The notes below the pieces were generated by a model. The model saw nothing but the letters and a program-made list of their open reading frames with translations. It made no database searches and was not told the origin of the DNA. DNA of 64,000 nucleotides from Zeus faber. Taxonomy: Eukaryota; Chordata; Actinopteri; Zeiformes; Zeidae. The position numbers and the translations under genes are program-made. The stretch spans positions 30,250,615 through 30,314,614 of the forward strand of contig OY482860.1 of the NCBI GenBank assembly GCA_960531495.1, written 5' to 3'. Below are positions 11,691 through 22,626 of the stretch, piece after piece. Within the stretch, counting starts at the first letter, position 1, and every line of letters starts with the position of its first letter.

Positions 11691-14640
11691 GTTAACCAAC
11701 AGGGTGCCAGTGGAAATTGTGCTACTGTCGGCCAAAGAAGAAGAAGAAGAAGAAGAAGAAGAAGAAGAAGAAGAAGAAGAAGAAGAGGAAAAAGAAGAGG
11801 AAAAGGCATGTCCGGAGATAGCAGGAGAGAAAGAAGGGTAGGAGAGTAGAGTTGAGAGTAGGACATTTGAATGTTGGCACTATGAAGTAAAAAGAGAGAG
11901 AGCTGGCTGACATGATGGAGAGAAGGAATGTAGATGTATTATGTGTACAAGCGACCAGGTGGAAGGGGAGTAAGGTCAGGAGTATCACAGCCAGGTACAA
12001 ACTGTTCTACCATGGAGTGGATGGCAGGAGAAACGGGGTAGGGATGGTCTTGAAGGAAGAATATGTCAAGAGTGTTTTGGAGGTGATGAGAGTGTCGGAC
12101 AGAGTGATGAGCTTGAAACTTGAAATTGATGGGGTGATAATGAACGTGGTCAGTGCATATGCTCCCCAAGTTGGGTGTGAGATGGAAGAGAAAGAAGAAT
12201 TCTTTAGTGAGTTGGATGTAGTGGTGGAGTGCGTCCCCAAGGGAGAGAGTGGTCGTAGGAGCAGATCTCAATGGGCCAAAGGACCAGAGACATAGGTGAT
12301 GAGAAGGTGATGGGTAGGTATGGTGTCAAGGAGAGGAATGTGGAAGGATGGATGGTGTTGGATTTTGCCAAAAGGATGGAATTGGCTGTTGTGAATACGT
12401 ATTTCAAGAAGAGGAAGGAACACAGGGTGACATACAAGAGTGGAGGAAGGTGCACACAGGTCGACTACATATTATGCAGGAGGTGCAACCTGAAAGAGAT
12501 GAGTGACTGCAAAGTGGTGGTAGGGGAGTGTGTTGCTAGGCAGCATGGGATGGTGGTCTGTAGGATGACTCTGGAGGCCAAGAAGAGGAATAGAGTGAAA
12601 GAGCCAAAGATAAAATGGTGAAAGTTGAAAAAGGAGGAGTGTTGCATTCAATTTAGGGAAGAGGTAAGGCAGGCAATAGGTGGGAATGAAGGGTTACCAG
12701 GTGACTGGGAAACAACTGCAGAAGTGGTGAGGGAGACGGCCAAGAAGGTACTCGGTGTATCATGAGGAAGAGGAAGGAAGACAAGGACTCTTGGTGGTGG
12801 AATGAGGAAGTACAGTAGAGCATAGCGCAGAAGAGGTTGCCGAAGAAGAAATGGGATAGAGATGAAAAAAAGTAGACAGGAGTACGAGCTGATGCGGCGC
12901 AAGGCAAAGAGTGAAGTGGCAAAGGCAAAGGAAAAGGAAAAGGCGTATGACTTTTTGTATGAGAGGTTGGACAGTAAGGAAGGAGTAAATGACTGGTACT
13001 GATTGGCAAGACAAAGGGACCAAGCTGGGAAGGATGTACAGCAGGTTAGGGTGATGAAGGAGAATGATGGGAATGTGCTGACTAGTGAGGAAAGTGTGTT
13101 GTGAAGATGGAAGGAGTACTTTAAGAAGTTGATGAATGAAGAAAATGTAAGGGAGAGAAGAGTTGATGATGTGGGGATAGTGGATCAAGAAGTGCAGCAA
13201 ATGAGCAAGGATGAGGTGAAACAGCAGTAAAGAAGATGAAGAGAGGAAAGGCAGTTGGCCCAGAGGACAAACCTGGGGAAGCATGGAAATGTTTAGGTGA
13301 GATGGCAGTGGCGTTCCTAACGAGACTGTTTAACACCATCCTGGAAAGGGAGGGGGTGCCGGAGGAGGGGAGAAGAGCTGTAGTAACTACAGGGTAATAA
13401 AGTTGATCAGCCACAGCATGAAGCTGTGGGAAAAGGTAATGGGGGCTAGGTTAAGAGGAGAGGTGGGGATCAGCAAGCTGCAGTATGGTTTCATGCCAGG
13501 AGAGAGTACTACAGATGCCATGTTTGCTTTAAGAACGCTGATGGAAAAGTACAGTGAAGGTCAGAGGGAGTTGCACTGCGTCTTTGTGGATTTATAGAAA
13601 GCATATGATCAGGTGTCGAGAGAGGAAGTGTGGTATTGCATGAGGAAGTCAGGGGTGATAGAGAAGTACATAAGAGTGGTACAGGATATGTATGAGGGCA
13701 GTCAGACAGTAATAAGGTGTGCTGTAGGCGTGACCAAGGCATTCAAAGTGGAGGTGGGATTGCTTCAAGCTCTGAGCCCTTTCTTGTTTGCAGTGGTGAT
13801 GGACAGGTTAACAGATGAGACAGGCAGGAGTCTCTGTGGACTATGATGTTCACGGATGACATTGTGATCTGTAGCGAGAGTAGGGAGCAGGTGGAGGAGA
13901 ACCTGGAGAAGTAGAGGCAGCATTAGAGAGAAGAGCAATGAAAGTCAGCAGGAGTAAGACAGAATACATGCGCCTGAATGAGAGGGAGGGCGGCAAAAGC
14001 TGAGAATGCAAGGAGTGGAGGTGGAGAAGGTGGAGGAGTTCAAGTACTTGGGGTCGACCACCCAAAGCGACGGAGAGTGCGGGAGAGAGGTGAAGATGAG
14101 AGTACAGGCAGGGTGGAGTGGGTGGAGAAGAGTGTCCGGAGTGATCTGTGACAGAAGGGTTCCAGCCAGAGTGAAGGGGAAGGTGTACAGGACGGTAGTG
14201 AGAGCATCCATGTTGTACGGTTTATAGGCGGTGGCACTGATTAAAAGAGAGGTGGATGAATTGGAGGTGGCAGAGTTGAGGATGTGGAGGTTTTCATTGG
14301 GAGGGACAAGGATGTACAGGATTAAGAATGAGGACGTTAGAGGGACAGCTCAGGTTGGACAGCTTGGTGGAAAAGTTAGAGAGGCCAGATTGAGATGGTT
14401 TAGACACGCGTGGAGGAGAGATGAGAGTTACATTGGGAGGAGGAGGCTGAGGGTGGAGCTGCCAGGCAAGAGGAAAAGAGGAAGCCAAAGAGAAGATTTA
14501 TGGAGGTGCTGAGGGAGAACATGCAGGCGGTTGGTGAAAGGGTTAAGGGTCCTCCCTTACAGATGTGCAGAACAGAAGGTATTCGAGGCAAATGATCCAC
14601 TGTGGCGACCCCTAACGGGAGCAGCACAAAGAAGAAGAAG
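11691..14640 (+). pseudogene. RTE-clade LINE: endonuclease and reverse transcriptase, degenerate
   Basis: Role: endonuclease plus reverse transcriptase of an RTE-type LINE. Seen: after a (GAA)n tract come endonuclease blocks LRVGHLNVGT (about 11850), DVLCVQATRWKG (11935), SAYAPQVG (12155), a frame-shifted VVGADLNGP (about 12250) and CTQVDYIL (12460). The reverse transcriptase follows: KLWEKVMGARLR, GFMPGESTTDA, FVDL-stop-KAYD (stop at 13595-13597), ALSPFLFAVVMDRL, and FTDDIV (about 13850) where FADD is usual. The C-terminal part ends with RLRWFRHAWRRD. The catalytic Glu expected in the QETRW motif is Ala here (codon 11951-11953), whereas the copy at 45541 keeps Glu. The element ends with GTGGCGACCCCTAACGGG and an AAG tail. 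Several frameshifts make it dead. Confidence 0.93.
11737..11805. repeat. (GAA)n tract internal to the RTE element
   Basis: AAGAAGAAG repeat with AGGAAAAAG variants. The same tract occurs at the same place in the second RTE copy (45895-45943, as CTT on the plus strand), so it is part of the element rather than an independent microsatellite. Confidence 0.9.
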
Positions 14641-15403
14641 ATTATAATATTTGCTAAAATGCACCTGCTCTATTGGCTTCTGCTCTGACGTCAGCGAATA
14701 AGGCCCAATAAGGGTGTAAATTATCGTTATAGAGACATATGTCATATCTCAGTTCAGAGAAATCTACAGCATCTTTCTTTTAGGAGTAATCACCCACAGT
14801 AGTGTAAAGTTATTACATCACCTAATGGCACTTTCCTCATAATCTACAACAGGATCGATTAGAAATCAGCATACTGCATTAAGAATGTAACAGCTTGATT
14901 ATATTGGCCATTATAGTAAATGAACGGGAAGAAGTAATATTAAACTGATGAATGACTTATGAATGAGCACTTTTGCAAAATAAAACAAATCAACAAAGCA
15001 GCAGCAGACAGGCTTCCTCTGTTAAGGCACAAACAATATTGATTAATCACTGCCATAATGAAAATATCCTTCTTGAGCAACTCTACCAGACAAAATAACA
15101 TGGAGGTCATAAAAGAACAAGCGAGGCGAGCTCCTGTGGGGTGTGGTCAACATGGCTGAACCTACTCAGCACACTGACCAGATCCACTGACCTTCTCAGA
15201 GCCGACCCAAACATCTGCGACATCTCAGTTACTCACGATCACAATTATTCGTATGACATTGAATCTCCAACTATCATTTCATGATGGCGACAGCCATATT
15301 AAACAGTGTGTGTGTGTGGGGGGGGTCCAGCCTCGTGCTAAAATACTCCCATTGCTGATTCAATACTGATTGGTTGGTCCAACCAATTACTTTTAGGGTT
15401 GAC
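14641..15403. other. No gene recognised
   Basis: Unique-looking sequence following the RTE 3' end. A G8 run and short GT tract lie at 15307-15326. No coding signal. Confidence 0.4.
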
Positions 15404-15529
15404 ACTAGGGCTGTGCCCAACCCTGAATCCGATTTGGCTGTTTTTACGAATATTCAACAATTTGGCAGCATCACTTCCGAAACAAATAGAATTTTTCCAA
15501 GTTCCCGTGAATGCAGCATCGTTTCCTGC
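15404..15529. mobile_element. hAT-like MITE terminus, second copy of the family at 7567
   Basis: TAGGGCTGT, CGATTTGGCTGTT, GAATATTCAACAATTTGG: the same word order as at 7567-7640. The element seems cut off by the next MITE starting at 15530. Confidence 0.45.
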
Positions 15530-15668
15530 TAGGGCTGTGTGGTGTAGCCAAAATCTTCTATCCCAATAGGTCATTTCTTATCTCGATAACAATATACACT
15601 CACTTCACACATTATTAGGAACACTATACTAATACTGGGCGGGGCCTCCCTTCACTCTTAAACAGCCT

Positions 15669-15702
15669 AAACATTTCTTGGCATGGATTCCAAGAAATGT
15701 TT
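15669..15702. repeat. 13-bp inverted repeat, 8-nt loop, with overlapping direct repeat
   Basis: AAACATTTCTTGG (15669-15681) pairs with CCAAGAAATGTTT (15690-15702). TTTCTTGGCATGGATTCC is also directly repeated immediately downstream, so the hairpin and direct repeat overlap. Confidence 0.85.
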
Positions 15703-15718
15703 CTTGGCATGGATTCCT

Positions 15719-15761
15719 CAGAATGTAGAAGGGATGTTGGAAACATCCCTTCTACATTCTG
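15719..15761. repeat. Perfect 20-bp inverted repeat with 3-nt loop
   Basis: CAGAATGTAGAAGGGATGTT (15719-15738), loop GGA, then its exact reverse complement to 15761. It lies at the edge of the Tc1-like coding remnant. Confidence 0.95.
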
Positions 15762-16127
15762 CTCCATGTTGACTTGATGGCATCACACATTTCCTGCAGA
15801 TTTGTCAGCTGCACATTGATGCTGCCAATCTCCCGTTCTATCACATCCCAAAGGGGTTCCGCTGGATTCAGATCCTCTGACTTGGAAGGAAACTGAACAA
15901 CGCTGAACTCATCGTCACGTTCATGAAACGGTTTGAGACGACTTTTTCTTGGTGACACGGTGCATCACCGTGCTGGAAGTAGACGTTAGAACATGGCCTG
16001 GACAGTTGACACAAGGCAGGTTGGGTCCATGGATTCATGCTGTTGGCGCCAAATTGTGACCTTACCAACTGTGCACCTCAGCAGAAATGGAGATTGATCA
16101 GACCAGGCTATGTACATACATATACAT

Positions 16128-16129
16128 AA

Positions 16130-16164
<35 letters not shown>

Positions 16165-16165
16165 C
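16128..16165. repeat. (TA)n microsatellite
   Basis: ATATATATACATATATATAT-type dinucleotide run next to the Tc1-like remnant. Confidence 0.9.
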
Positions 16166-16274
16166 CATAATTAATGAAAATACGGACTTATTTGCAAAAT
16201 TGTCCACTTTCATTCACTGAAACCTTGAACTAAATCGCGATCAAGCAAACAAAAATGTTCTTTGTTTGGGCTCC

Positions 16275-16303
16275 GTCTGTCTGCTCATGTTGAGCAGACA
16301 GAC
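16275..16303. repeat. Perfect 13-bp inverted repeat with 3-nt loop
   Basis: GTCTGTCTGCTCA, loop TGT, TGAGCAGACAGAC; inside the hAT-type MITE. Confidence 0.9.
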
Positions 16304-16598
16304 ATATGTTGTAGTAATCTATCAAACAAAATTTTATGTTTACAAAGTTGTAAACGTGGGACGGTGTTTTTTTCTCTTATGCGTTAAGCTGTGATTGGTC
16401 CACGAAGCCCCACGCCCTCCATGTTTGTTTACATTGAATCCCACGTGCGAATAACATAAAGCACTCTAAACGACGTGACAAGCAGTTCGACATCTGATTT
16501 GCAAAATAGCGATAGCAACAATGTAAAAATATATGTAGAGAACAACATTTTTCTATTGTCCTCTGATATACAGTATATCGTCATATCGCACAGCCCTT

Positions 16599-17396
16599 CT
16601 TCAAAAATTAAGGTCTTGAAAACAGAAGTTCTGAGAAATCACGTTTTTAAGTTTTTTAAGTATTTCCAGAGTTTTGCAGAACAAAATATACATTTAGACA
16701 CACAATAAGTGCTTTAAATCGTTCATCTGGATAGTGCTGTACTCCTTCAATGAGATAATGTTGAATGTGTTTTTCTAAAATAATATTTGAATTACTAATT
16801 CATAAAAATATTGGAAAACGCATAATTCAAGTAAATCTTTTCATTTTTAAGTAAAGTTTTTTTTTCATTCTAAATTCATGCTATTCCTATTTCCTGCATT
16901 TACTTTTTTTCAAACAATGATCGTTTTAAGAAATTGGCACTATTCAGATCGTGCACCTTGCGTCATGTAAACCTATCAGCAGCGGACAGGAATTCCCAGA
17001 ATGCAAATGGAGGGGTCCTCCTAGCAATTTGCCATTTGCAATTTGTTGTTCCCCGCGCCGCCGCCTCCCGCTGCCAGTTCCACAATGTGATTGAGACCTT
17101 CTGCCGTCCTCTTCTGTTAATCCACAACAAGAAGGAGATGATGTTTCCAGAGCTGCCAACCTTGGGAAAATATTTGGTGTACCACAACAGTGTAACAGGA
17201 AGTCTCCGTGGTGTTTGGGTTACTGCAGCTAAATGATCCATCATTTATTCACACCGTAGCCACCTCGTAACGAGGCTAATCACGTTGCATGTGAGCTACT
17301 ACAGCAAACTATATACGGTTTACAAATTTATCTCATTAGGATATACCCCTTGAAATGCATCATCTTGTAAAGTTACCGAACATGTTTACTAAATAA
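16599..17396. other. No gene recognised; includes a CpG-rich patch near 17050
   Basis: AT-rich to about 16920, then a more balanced block at 16940-17240 containing CCCCGCGCCGCCGCC at about 17051. Overlapping open frames of 70-100 codons exist on both strands there, with no domain I recognise. A degraded CpG-rich element or an untranslated first exon are both possible and unproven. Confidence 0.3.
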
Positions 17397-18550
17397 AGAT
17401 GCACCATTTGCAATTTTCTTTGCTGATTTGGATTTCCGATTTTTTTTAAGTCTGACGTGCTAATTCCGATTTTGACCGATTCTGATTTTCATTCAATTGT
17501 ATGTTCATAATAAAAAAAATACGATTAAATAACTTTTACATTGTCGTCCGATTATTTTGAGTTTATATATGTGAAAAGAAAAATCAAATTTTCTTATCAT
17601 TTGGTCTCATTTGGTTTACCTGCTGTACATCAATGACATATACATCATGTGATCTGATCACGCTCACGTGATAGGACGGCTGCACATACGCACTACACTG
17701 CAACTTTTCAGTTACCACTATAGTGAGATTGCTGATTTTGACACTGAGTGTATTATTGTTCATTATTCACTATGGAACATTAATAGAACATGAAACCGTC
17801 ATTGAGTTCCAATAAAATAAAATACAACATAGAACCGTCGCTGAGTTTCAATTAAATAGAATGTGATGGTCACTAAGTTTCAGTATAATGCAACCTGGAA
17901 CTGGACACAACATATAACTAACATGGATATGTCGAGTTCAAACTTCAAATGAAAGTCTCTTTCACTTAAAGTGTAAATATACTTTTCCATTATATTTATG
18001 TGGTACTTGCAATTCCAAAATAAAGTGCAATCGTTGCAAAAAAAAAATAATAATAATAATTATAACAATTATTGACCGACTCTTCTCACTCTCGTTAACT
18101 GGAAGTCACCGTGCATTAAACCAACTGAATCAAATTGACCGACTCGTTTTACTGAGTGACTCGTCAAGAACCGAGTCTCAAAACATAATCAAACTTTCCA
18201 TTTCATGATTCCGTGCACTCGGAACAACCACAGGGACGCTCCACTGCAGTGATGCTGGTAGATTCAGAGTGCACAATTTTGGAATATTGTCAGGTGATAG
18301 ATTATTTATCCAATCTTCGTTTACCTTGAAGTACCTCCAAACAGCCGACATTTTCTTTCTTTCACTTTCTTTTTTGAACGTTAACTATGTAACATTACAT
18401 TCGTATCAGGTTAGAGTATCGGAGCATTTTTGCGAGTAGATGTATCGGGCATATAAATTTGAACCGCACAGAACTGGAAAACATATCTGATAGGCCAGTC
18501 ACTGCTCATGGCCGATCAAGCTGAAAACCAGCCGATCGACCGGTGCATCT
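17397..18550. mobile_element. Non-autonomous DNA transposon, AGATGCACC termini
   Basis: The left end AGATGCACCATTTGCAATTT and the reverse complement of the right end, AGATGCACCGGTCGATCGGC, share AGATGCACC. GATCGGCC-like words in the interior are typical of a fish hAT group. The interior is AT-rich, holds no transposase, and includes a short AAT tract near 18045. The flanks show no clear 8-bp duplication, so the ends or the class could be misjudged. Confidence 0.5.
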
Positions 18551-19006
18551 CTATTACCAACGTTTTATATGTTAACATTACGGTCACATTTTTGTGCTTA
18601 TTACTGCCCCACACCCCATTTTACCTCAGCAATGCAGTGGATAACAGTTGGATAATAAAGTACCTACTGTGCTGCGTCTCAGTGGATGTTGAGTGAGTGA
18701 GAGGAAAGGGAAGGGTGGGGTTACAGAACCACAGGTCGTAGCATCTGGTCCAAGGATGTAGATGAAATACGCAATCCATGTACGGTACTGTTTTGAATTG
18801 ATTGAATGTTTTCCGTATTTAAATTACAATAATAAATATATAATATTTTTTATGTAGTTTCAGCTGGCATTTCATACTTGCGTATTTTGACCAGCAATTA
18901 CGTGATTGGTACACAAAAATTTGTGCATGTTCACAGGTCTGTGTTTTCACGGTGAAGTGACAATTATTGTTTCTGGTGTTTATTTGTTGTTGTTTCTTTA
19001 AACAAT
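18551..19006. other. No gene recognised
   Basis: Spacer between a DNA transposon and a solo LTR; nothing recognised. Confidence 0.4.
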
Positions 19007-19214
19007 TGTGGCGTGGAGATGGTGTGGTTTGAGCAGCGATACCTGTCCTGGGTCTAGATAATTGGGGCCCAGGATCAGTGTGGTCCTGGGCTTATTCCAC
19101 CTAGCCAACACACTACAAATAACTGGTGTGTCTACAACCCCGTCATCTGTGTGTCTTTGCCAGAGGTCTCTGAAAAAGCCACTTGGGTGGAGTGTTGTTG
19201 GCCAAACTGCCACA
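19007..19214 (+). mobile_element. Solo LTR of the element at 50558-51437
   Basis: It begins TGTGGCGTGGAGATGG and ends CTGCCACA. It matches the LTRs at 50558 and 51138 in order: GGTCTAGATAATTGGGGCCC, then TATTCCACCTAGCC, AACTGGTGTGTC, CAGAGGTCTCTGAAAA, CCACTTGGGTGG. It lacks the roughly 100-bp segment with the GTTGCTCG hairpin seen in the 3' copy. The flanks ACAAT (19002-19006) and ACATT (19215-19219) may be an eroded 5-bp target duplication. Confidence 0.75.
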
Positions 19215-19419
19215 ACATTGTTTACAGAAGTGACGTCAGCTCTCCTTCTTCGTCTCCTCTGAGGTGGCATCAGCGCAACATTTTTTTAATCACATGAAGA
19301 AGACACGGTGTAGTCATTCATGAGTAGATACAATTTATAACCTTTTTTTTATCAAATATTATATTATATATATTTTATCAAAACAGTTTTACTTTCTGAC
19401 TTCACATCACTTGGAATAT

Positions 19420-22400
19420 CGAAGGATGATCTTGATCTGCATGTTTACATTAAAGGGAACTGTAATTTCTGATCACGGGCCGATTAGTTTCAACCAGATA
19501 AATGAAAGAAACCGGAACCCTGCCGGCAGGTGGCGGTTTAACACCTCACTTTTGACAGATAAAGAATTTAACCACTTCATTTCAACCATTTCACTTCCTT
19601 CAATGAACTGAATGACTCCCAAGAAATATCACCATCCTTACTTTGGAAAACAGCTAAGGCAGTTCTTAGAGGAAGTATTATTTCATTCTCCACTCACAAG
19701 AAAAAGAAAGGACAAGAATGCCAAAATAAACTCGAACAGCGACTAAAGGAGTTGCACTCCCAACAAGCCCACTCATCTTCTGAACAAATCCGAAATTAGA
19801 TCAGGACAATTACATTTCAACTTGATACTATCATCAATCAAAAGACACAATTCCTTATGCAACGAACAAGAGCAAATTATTATAAATTCAATGACAAATC
19901 AGTTAAATTTCTTGCCAATCAATTTAAACGTGATAGAGAAAAATCACTTAGTACAGCCATCAAAGATTCACAGGGTAGAACATTCTGTCCGCAAGACATC
20001 AATAACATTTTTAGAGTCTTTTTTAATAACCCATATCACTCGGATAATGAATCGAATATATCAAGATTCACTCATTCCTTGATGATATTGACCTTCCTAA
20101 ACTTTTGACGGAGCAGGCTACCACCTGAGATCAACCACTTACTCTTAAAGAACTCAGCGCTCTTCTCTATGCCCAACAATAAATCACCTGGATCAGATGG
20201 ATACCCAGTGGAATTTTATAAACAGTTCTGGCCACTTATCTCACCATTATTCATCAGAATGGTGACTCCACCATGCCTCCGCACAAGAATACTGCTCTCA
20301 TTTGAGTTTTTCTCAAACCCAATAAGGACCCAACCCTCACCTCCAGTTACAGACACTTAAGCCTCATTGATCACAACCTTAAGATTATAAGTAAAACACT
20401 AACCAACAGAATTGAAAAAGTAATTCCATTTATAATTCACCCAGATCAAACAGGCTTTGTCAAAGGCAGACACTCATCCAGCAAAATGCATCATTTATTT
20501 AGTCTGATGAGCATATCAAAAAGGAACAACTTTAATACTATTATTGCCTCCTTGGATGCCCAAAAAGCATTTGATAGAGTTCATTGGACATATCTCTTTT
20601 CAATCCTCAACAAATTTGTCTTTGGAGTGTCCCTCATTCAATGGATCAGAATCCTCTACAACTCTCCATCTGCACTGCTGCACAGCGGTTCACTCTACAA
20701 CGTGGCACAAGACAAGGATGTCCGCTTGTTCGCTCTCCCCTTTACTATTTGCCATCTTTATTGAATCCCTCGTGGGGCTATCCGTCAAAACAGTAATATT
20801 GTAGTCATACAAACAGGAAACACTGTTCACAAAATCAGTTTGTATGCAGACGATATCCTATTGTACATACGGAACCCAATATCATCCCTACCGGAGGTGT
20901 TCAATCATATATCAAAATTCTCAGCTATCTCAGACTATTTAATAAATTGGACTAAAACCACAGTCTTACCACACATTGGGGGGGACTGCAACCCAGAACC
21001 ATCACAACGGGCAATATTAGATACCTTGGTATTGATATCTCCCCCAATCTATCAGATTTGTTTACCCTTAACTAACTTAACTAACTTGCTCAAATCCATT
21101 GAAGAAGACCTCATTCGATGGAACAACCTACCCATCTCACTAATTGGTAGGATAGCAGCAGTGAAAATGAATATACTTCCAAAAAAAAAGACCCCAGCGC
21201 AACCAACAGTACATTGGTTTAATACTCTAGACTCAATAGTCAACACATTTTATTGGAAATACAAGCAAGCGAGAATTAATCTAGCAACACTACAGAAAAA
21301 CAAAGACTGTGGAGGCCTAGCAGCCCTAAACTTTAGATACTACTATCTAGCAAACCATCTTCAATTTATAATTAAATGGTTACAACCAGAGCAACAATTG
21401 GCCCATGAATGGGGAGACATTGAACATTCTGAATGTCAGGAGTTATCATTATCCGATCTCCCATTCCTTACTGAATCTATATGGAAATGTAATTGCTTTA
21501 AAAACCCATTTATCGCAACAACTCTGTCAGCCTGGTGGAAATTCCTCAAACCCAGTGGTCACACTCTATCTCCAAACAAATTCACACCAATCTGACACAA
21601 CCCAGATTTCCTGGTTAAAAACAGACCAATATTACATTTAGCAGACGCTTTTATCCAAAGCGACTTACATTTATTCAAACACCGACGAACGCAGCCATCA
21701 GGAGCAATTAGGGGTTAAGTGTCTTGCTCAAGGACACTACAGCATGCTATCAGGAGGAGCCTGGGATCGAACCAGCGACCTTTGGAATACTAGACCACCA
21801 GCTCTACCTCCTGAGCTACCATCCCCACATATTCGGTAGGTCTTGGAAAAGACAAGGAATGACTCATCTGGAACACATTTTTGAAAACAATTTGCTTATA
21901 TCCTTCCCAACCTCAACCCAAAGGTATAATATCGGTGGCCACGGCTTCCTTCAATTCCTTCAATTACAGCAGTCTCTAAAACTTAAAATCAAATTGACGA
22001 AAAACATCCTACAACCACCTGAAATGATTGAACATCTCACTCATATTGGTCACTTGAAAAACCCCTTTTCCAGAATATGCAAACTTTTATTAAAAACAGA
22101 TGACACCTTATCTTTACCTACAATGAAATGGGAAAGAGACCTTGCTATTCCCACCGATATCAACCTAAACCCAATATAAGATTCTGCACAGAGCCCGTAT
22201 AACGGAACACAAAATGTTCAAAATAGGTTTTGTGGATGAAGACATTTGCTCTCACTGTTCCCTTGATACCAGAGATGACTACTTTCATGCCTCCTGGCTC
22301 TGCCCACCTACCCTCGCATTCTGGACCAACATCACCAAGAAGCTATCAACCCTTCTGGGTCGCAGACACCAGTTTCCCCGTCTATATGTCTTCTCGATGA

Positions 22401-22626
22401 CCTCTCCTCAGTCGACCCACGACTGAAACACCACCAACCCATTTTGATCGTATTAACAATGGCCAAGAAAACAATATTACTCATTTGGAAAAAGAGAGAA
22501 TATCTCACCACATCCCAATGGTTGCAGTTATTAATAGATTACATCTCAATGAAAAACTATTGGCAATATCCCAAAACAATGTTGATTCATTTAATGCAAT
22601 ATGGGCTACTTTTATCACTGACATAA
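19420..22626 (+). pseudogene. L1-Tx1-type LINE: end of endonuclease, reverse transcriptase and C-terminal part, degenerate
   Basis: Seen: the text starts with the last endonuclease block, ISDHGPISF (about 19460), so the 5' part is missing. Then follow WRFNTSLLTDKEF, KSPGSDGYPVEFYK (20180), a frame-shifted fingers region, DQTGFVKGRHSS (20450), the DAQKAFDRVHW motif (20556), RQGCPL in a second frame, and the catalytic YADD at 20843-20854 (ADDILLYI). LPISLIGRIAAVKMN and a C-terminal region with FWTNITKKL at about 22320 close the protein. Many frameshifts and stops divide it into open frames, the longest 251 codons (20840-21595). Known: this order and wording are those of the Tx1/Swimmer branch of L1 LINEs in fish and frogs. 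It is interrupted by a SINE at 21633-21827. Confidence 0.92.
21633..21827 (-). mobile_element. tRNA-derived SINE nested in the Tx1 LINE
   Basis: Read on the minus strand from 21827: GGTAGCTCAGGAGGTAGAGC resembles a tRNA A box, and GGTTCGATCCC is a B box (pol III promoter). Next come the CCTTGAGCAAGACACTTAA core and the tail GTAAGTCGCTTTGG, AAAGCGTCTGCTAAATG. The Tx1 coding text stops before it (NPDFLVKNRP) and resumes after it (RSWKRQG), which proves insertion. ATATT on both sides may be a short target duplication. Confidence 0.93.

Larger units (their letters stand above)
15600..16165 (-). pseudogene. Tc1/mariner-family transposase remnant (C-terminal part)
   Basis: Tc1/mariner transposases are DDE-type cut-and-paste enzymes. 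On the minus strand, reading down from about 16115, the text shows SDQSPFLLR (the SDES-type first catalytic region, with Glu replaced by Gln), VTIWRQQHESMDPTCLVS, then FQHGDAPCHQEKVV (second catalytic Asp block, near 15975) and DLNPAEPLWDVIE (third catalytic region, near 15850). Frame changes between blocks show decay. The N-terminal helix-turn-helix part is missing. A (TA)n tract at 16128-16164 borders the element upstream of the coding part. Confidence 0.8.
15530..16598. mobile_element. hAT-type MITE interrupted by a Tc1-like element
   Basis: The left end TAGGGCTGTGTGG and the right end (reverse complement AAGGGCTGTGCGATATGACG) are related termini typical of fish hAT MITEs. Internal words such as CCAAAATCTTCTATCCC, CTCGATAACAATATA and AAATCGCGATC fit that group. 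The interior from about 15600 to 16165 is foreign, Tc1-like sequence. The 8-bp target duplication expected of hAT elements is not recognisable. Confidence 0.6.

Noticed and set aside
11563-11866. Glutamate-rich (plus) and leucine-rich (minus) frames
   Set aside because: They translate the GAA tract inside the RTE element.
16934-17244. CpG-rich block as a promoter/first exon
   Set aside because: Only about 40 bp is truly CpG-dense, no start context or splice donor can be assigned, and frames on both strands overlap.
21655-21827. A genuine tRNA gene (A box, GGTTCGATCCC B box)
   Set aside because: The cloverleaf is not completed, and the head is followed by a SINE body and LINE-type tail; it is repeated at several places.
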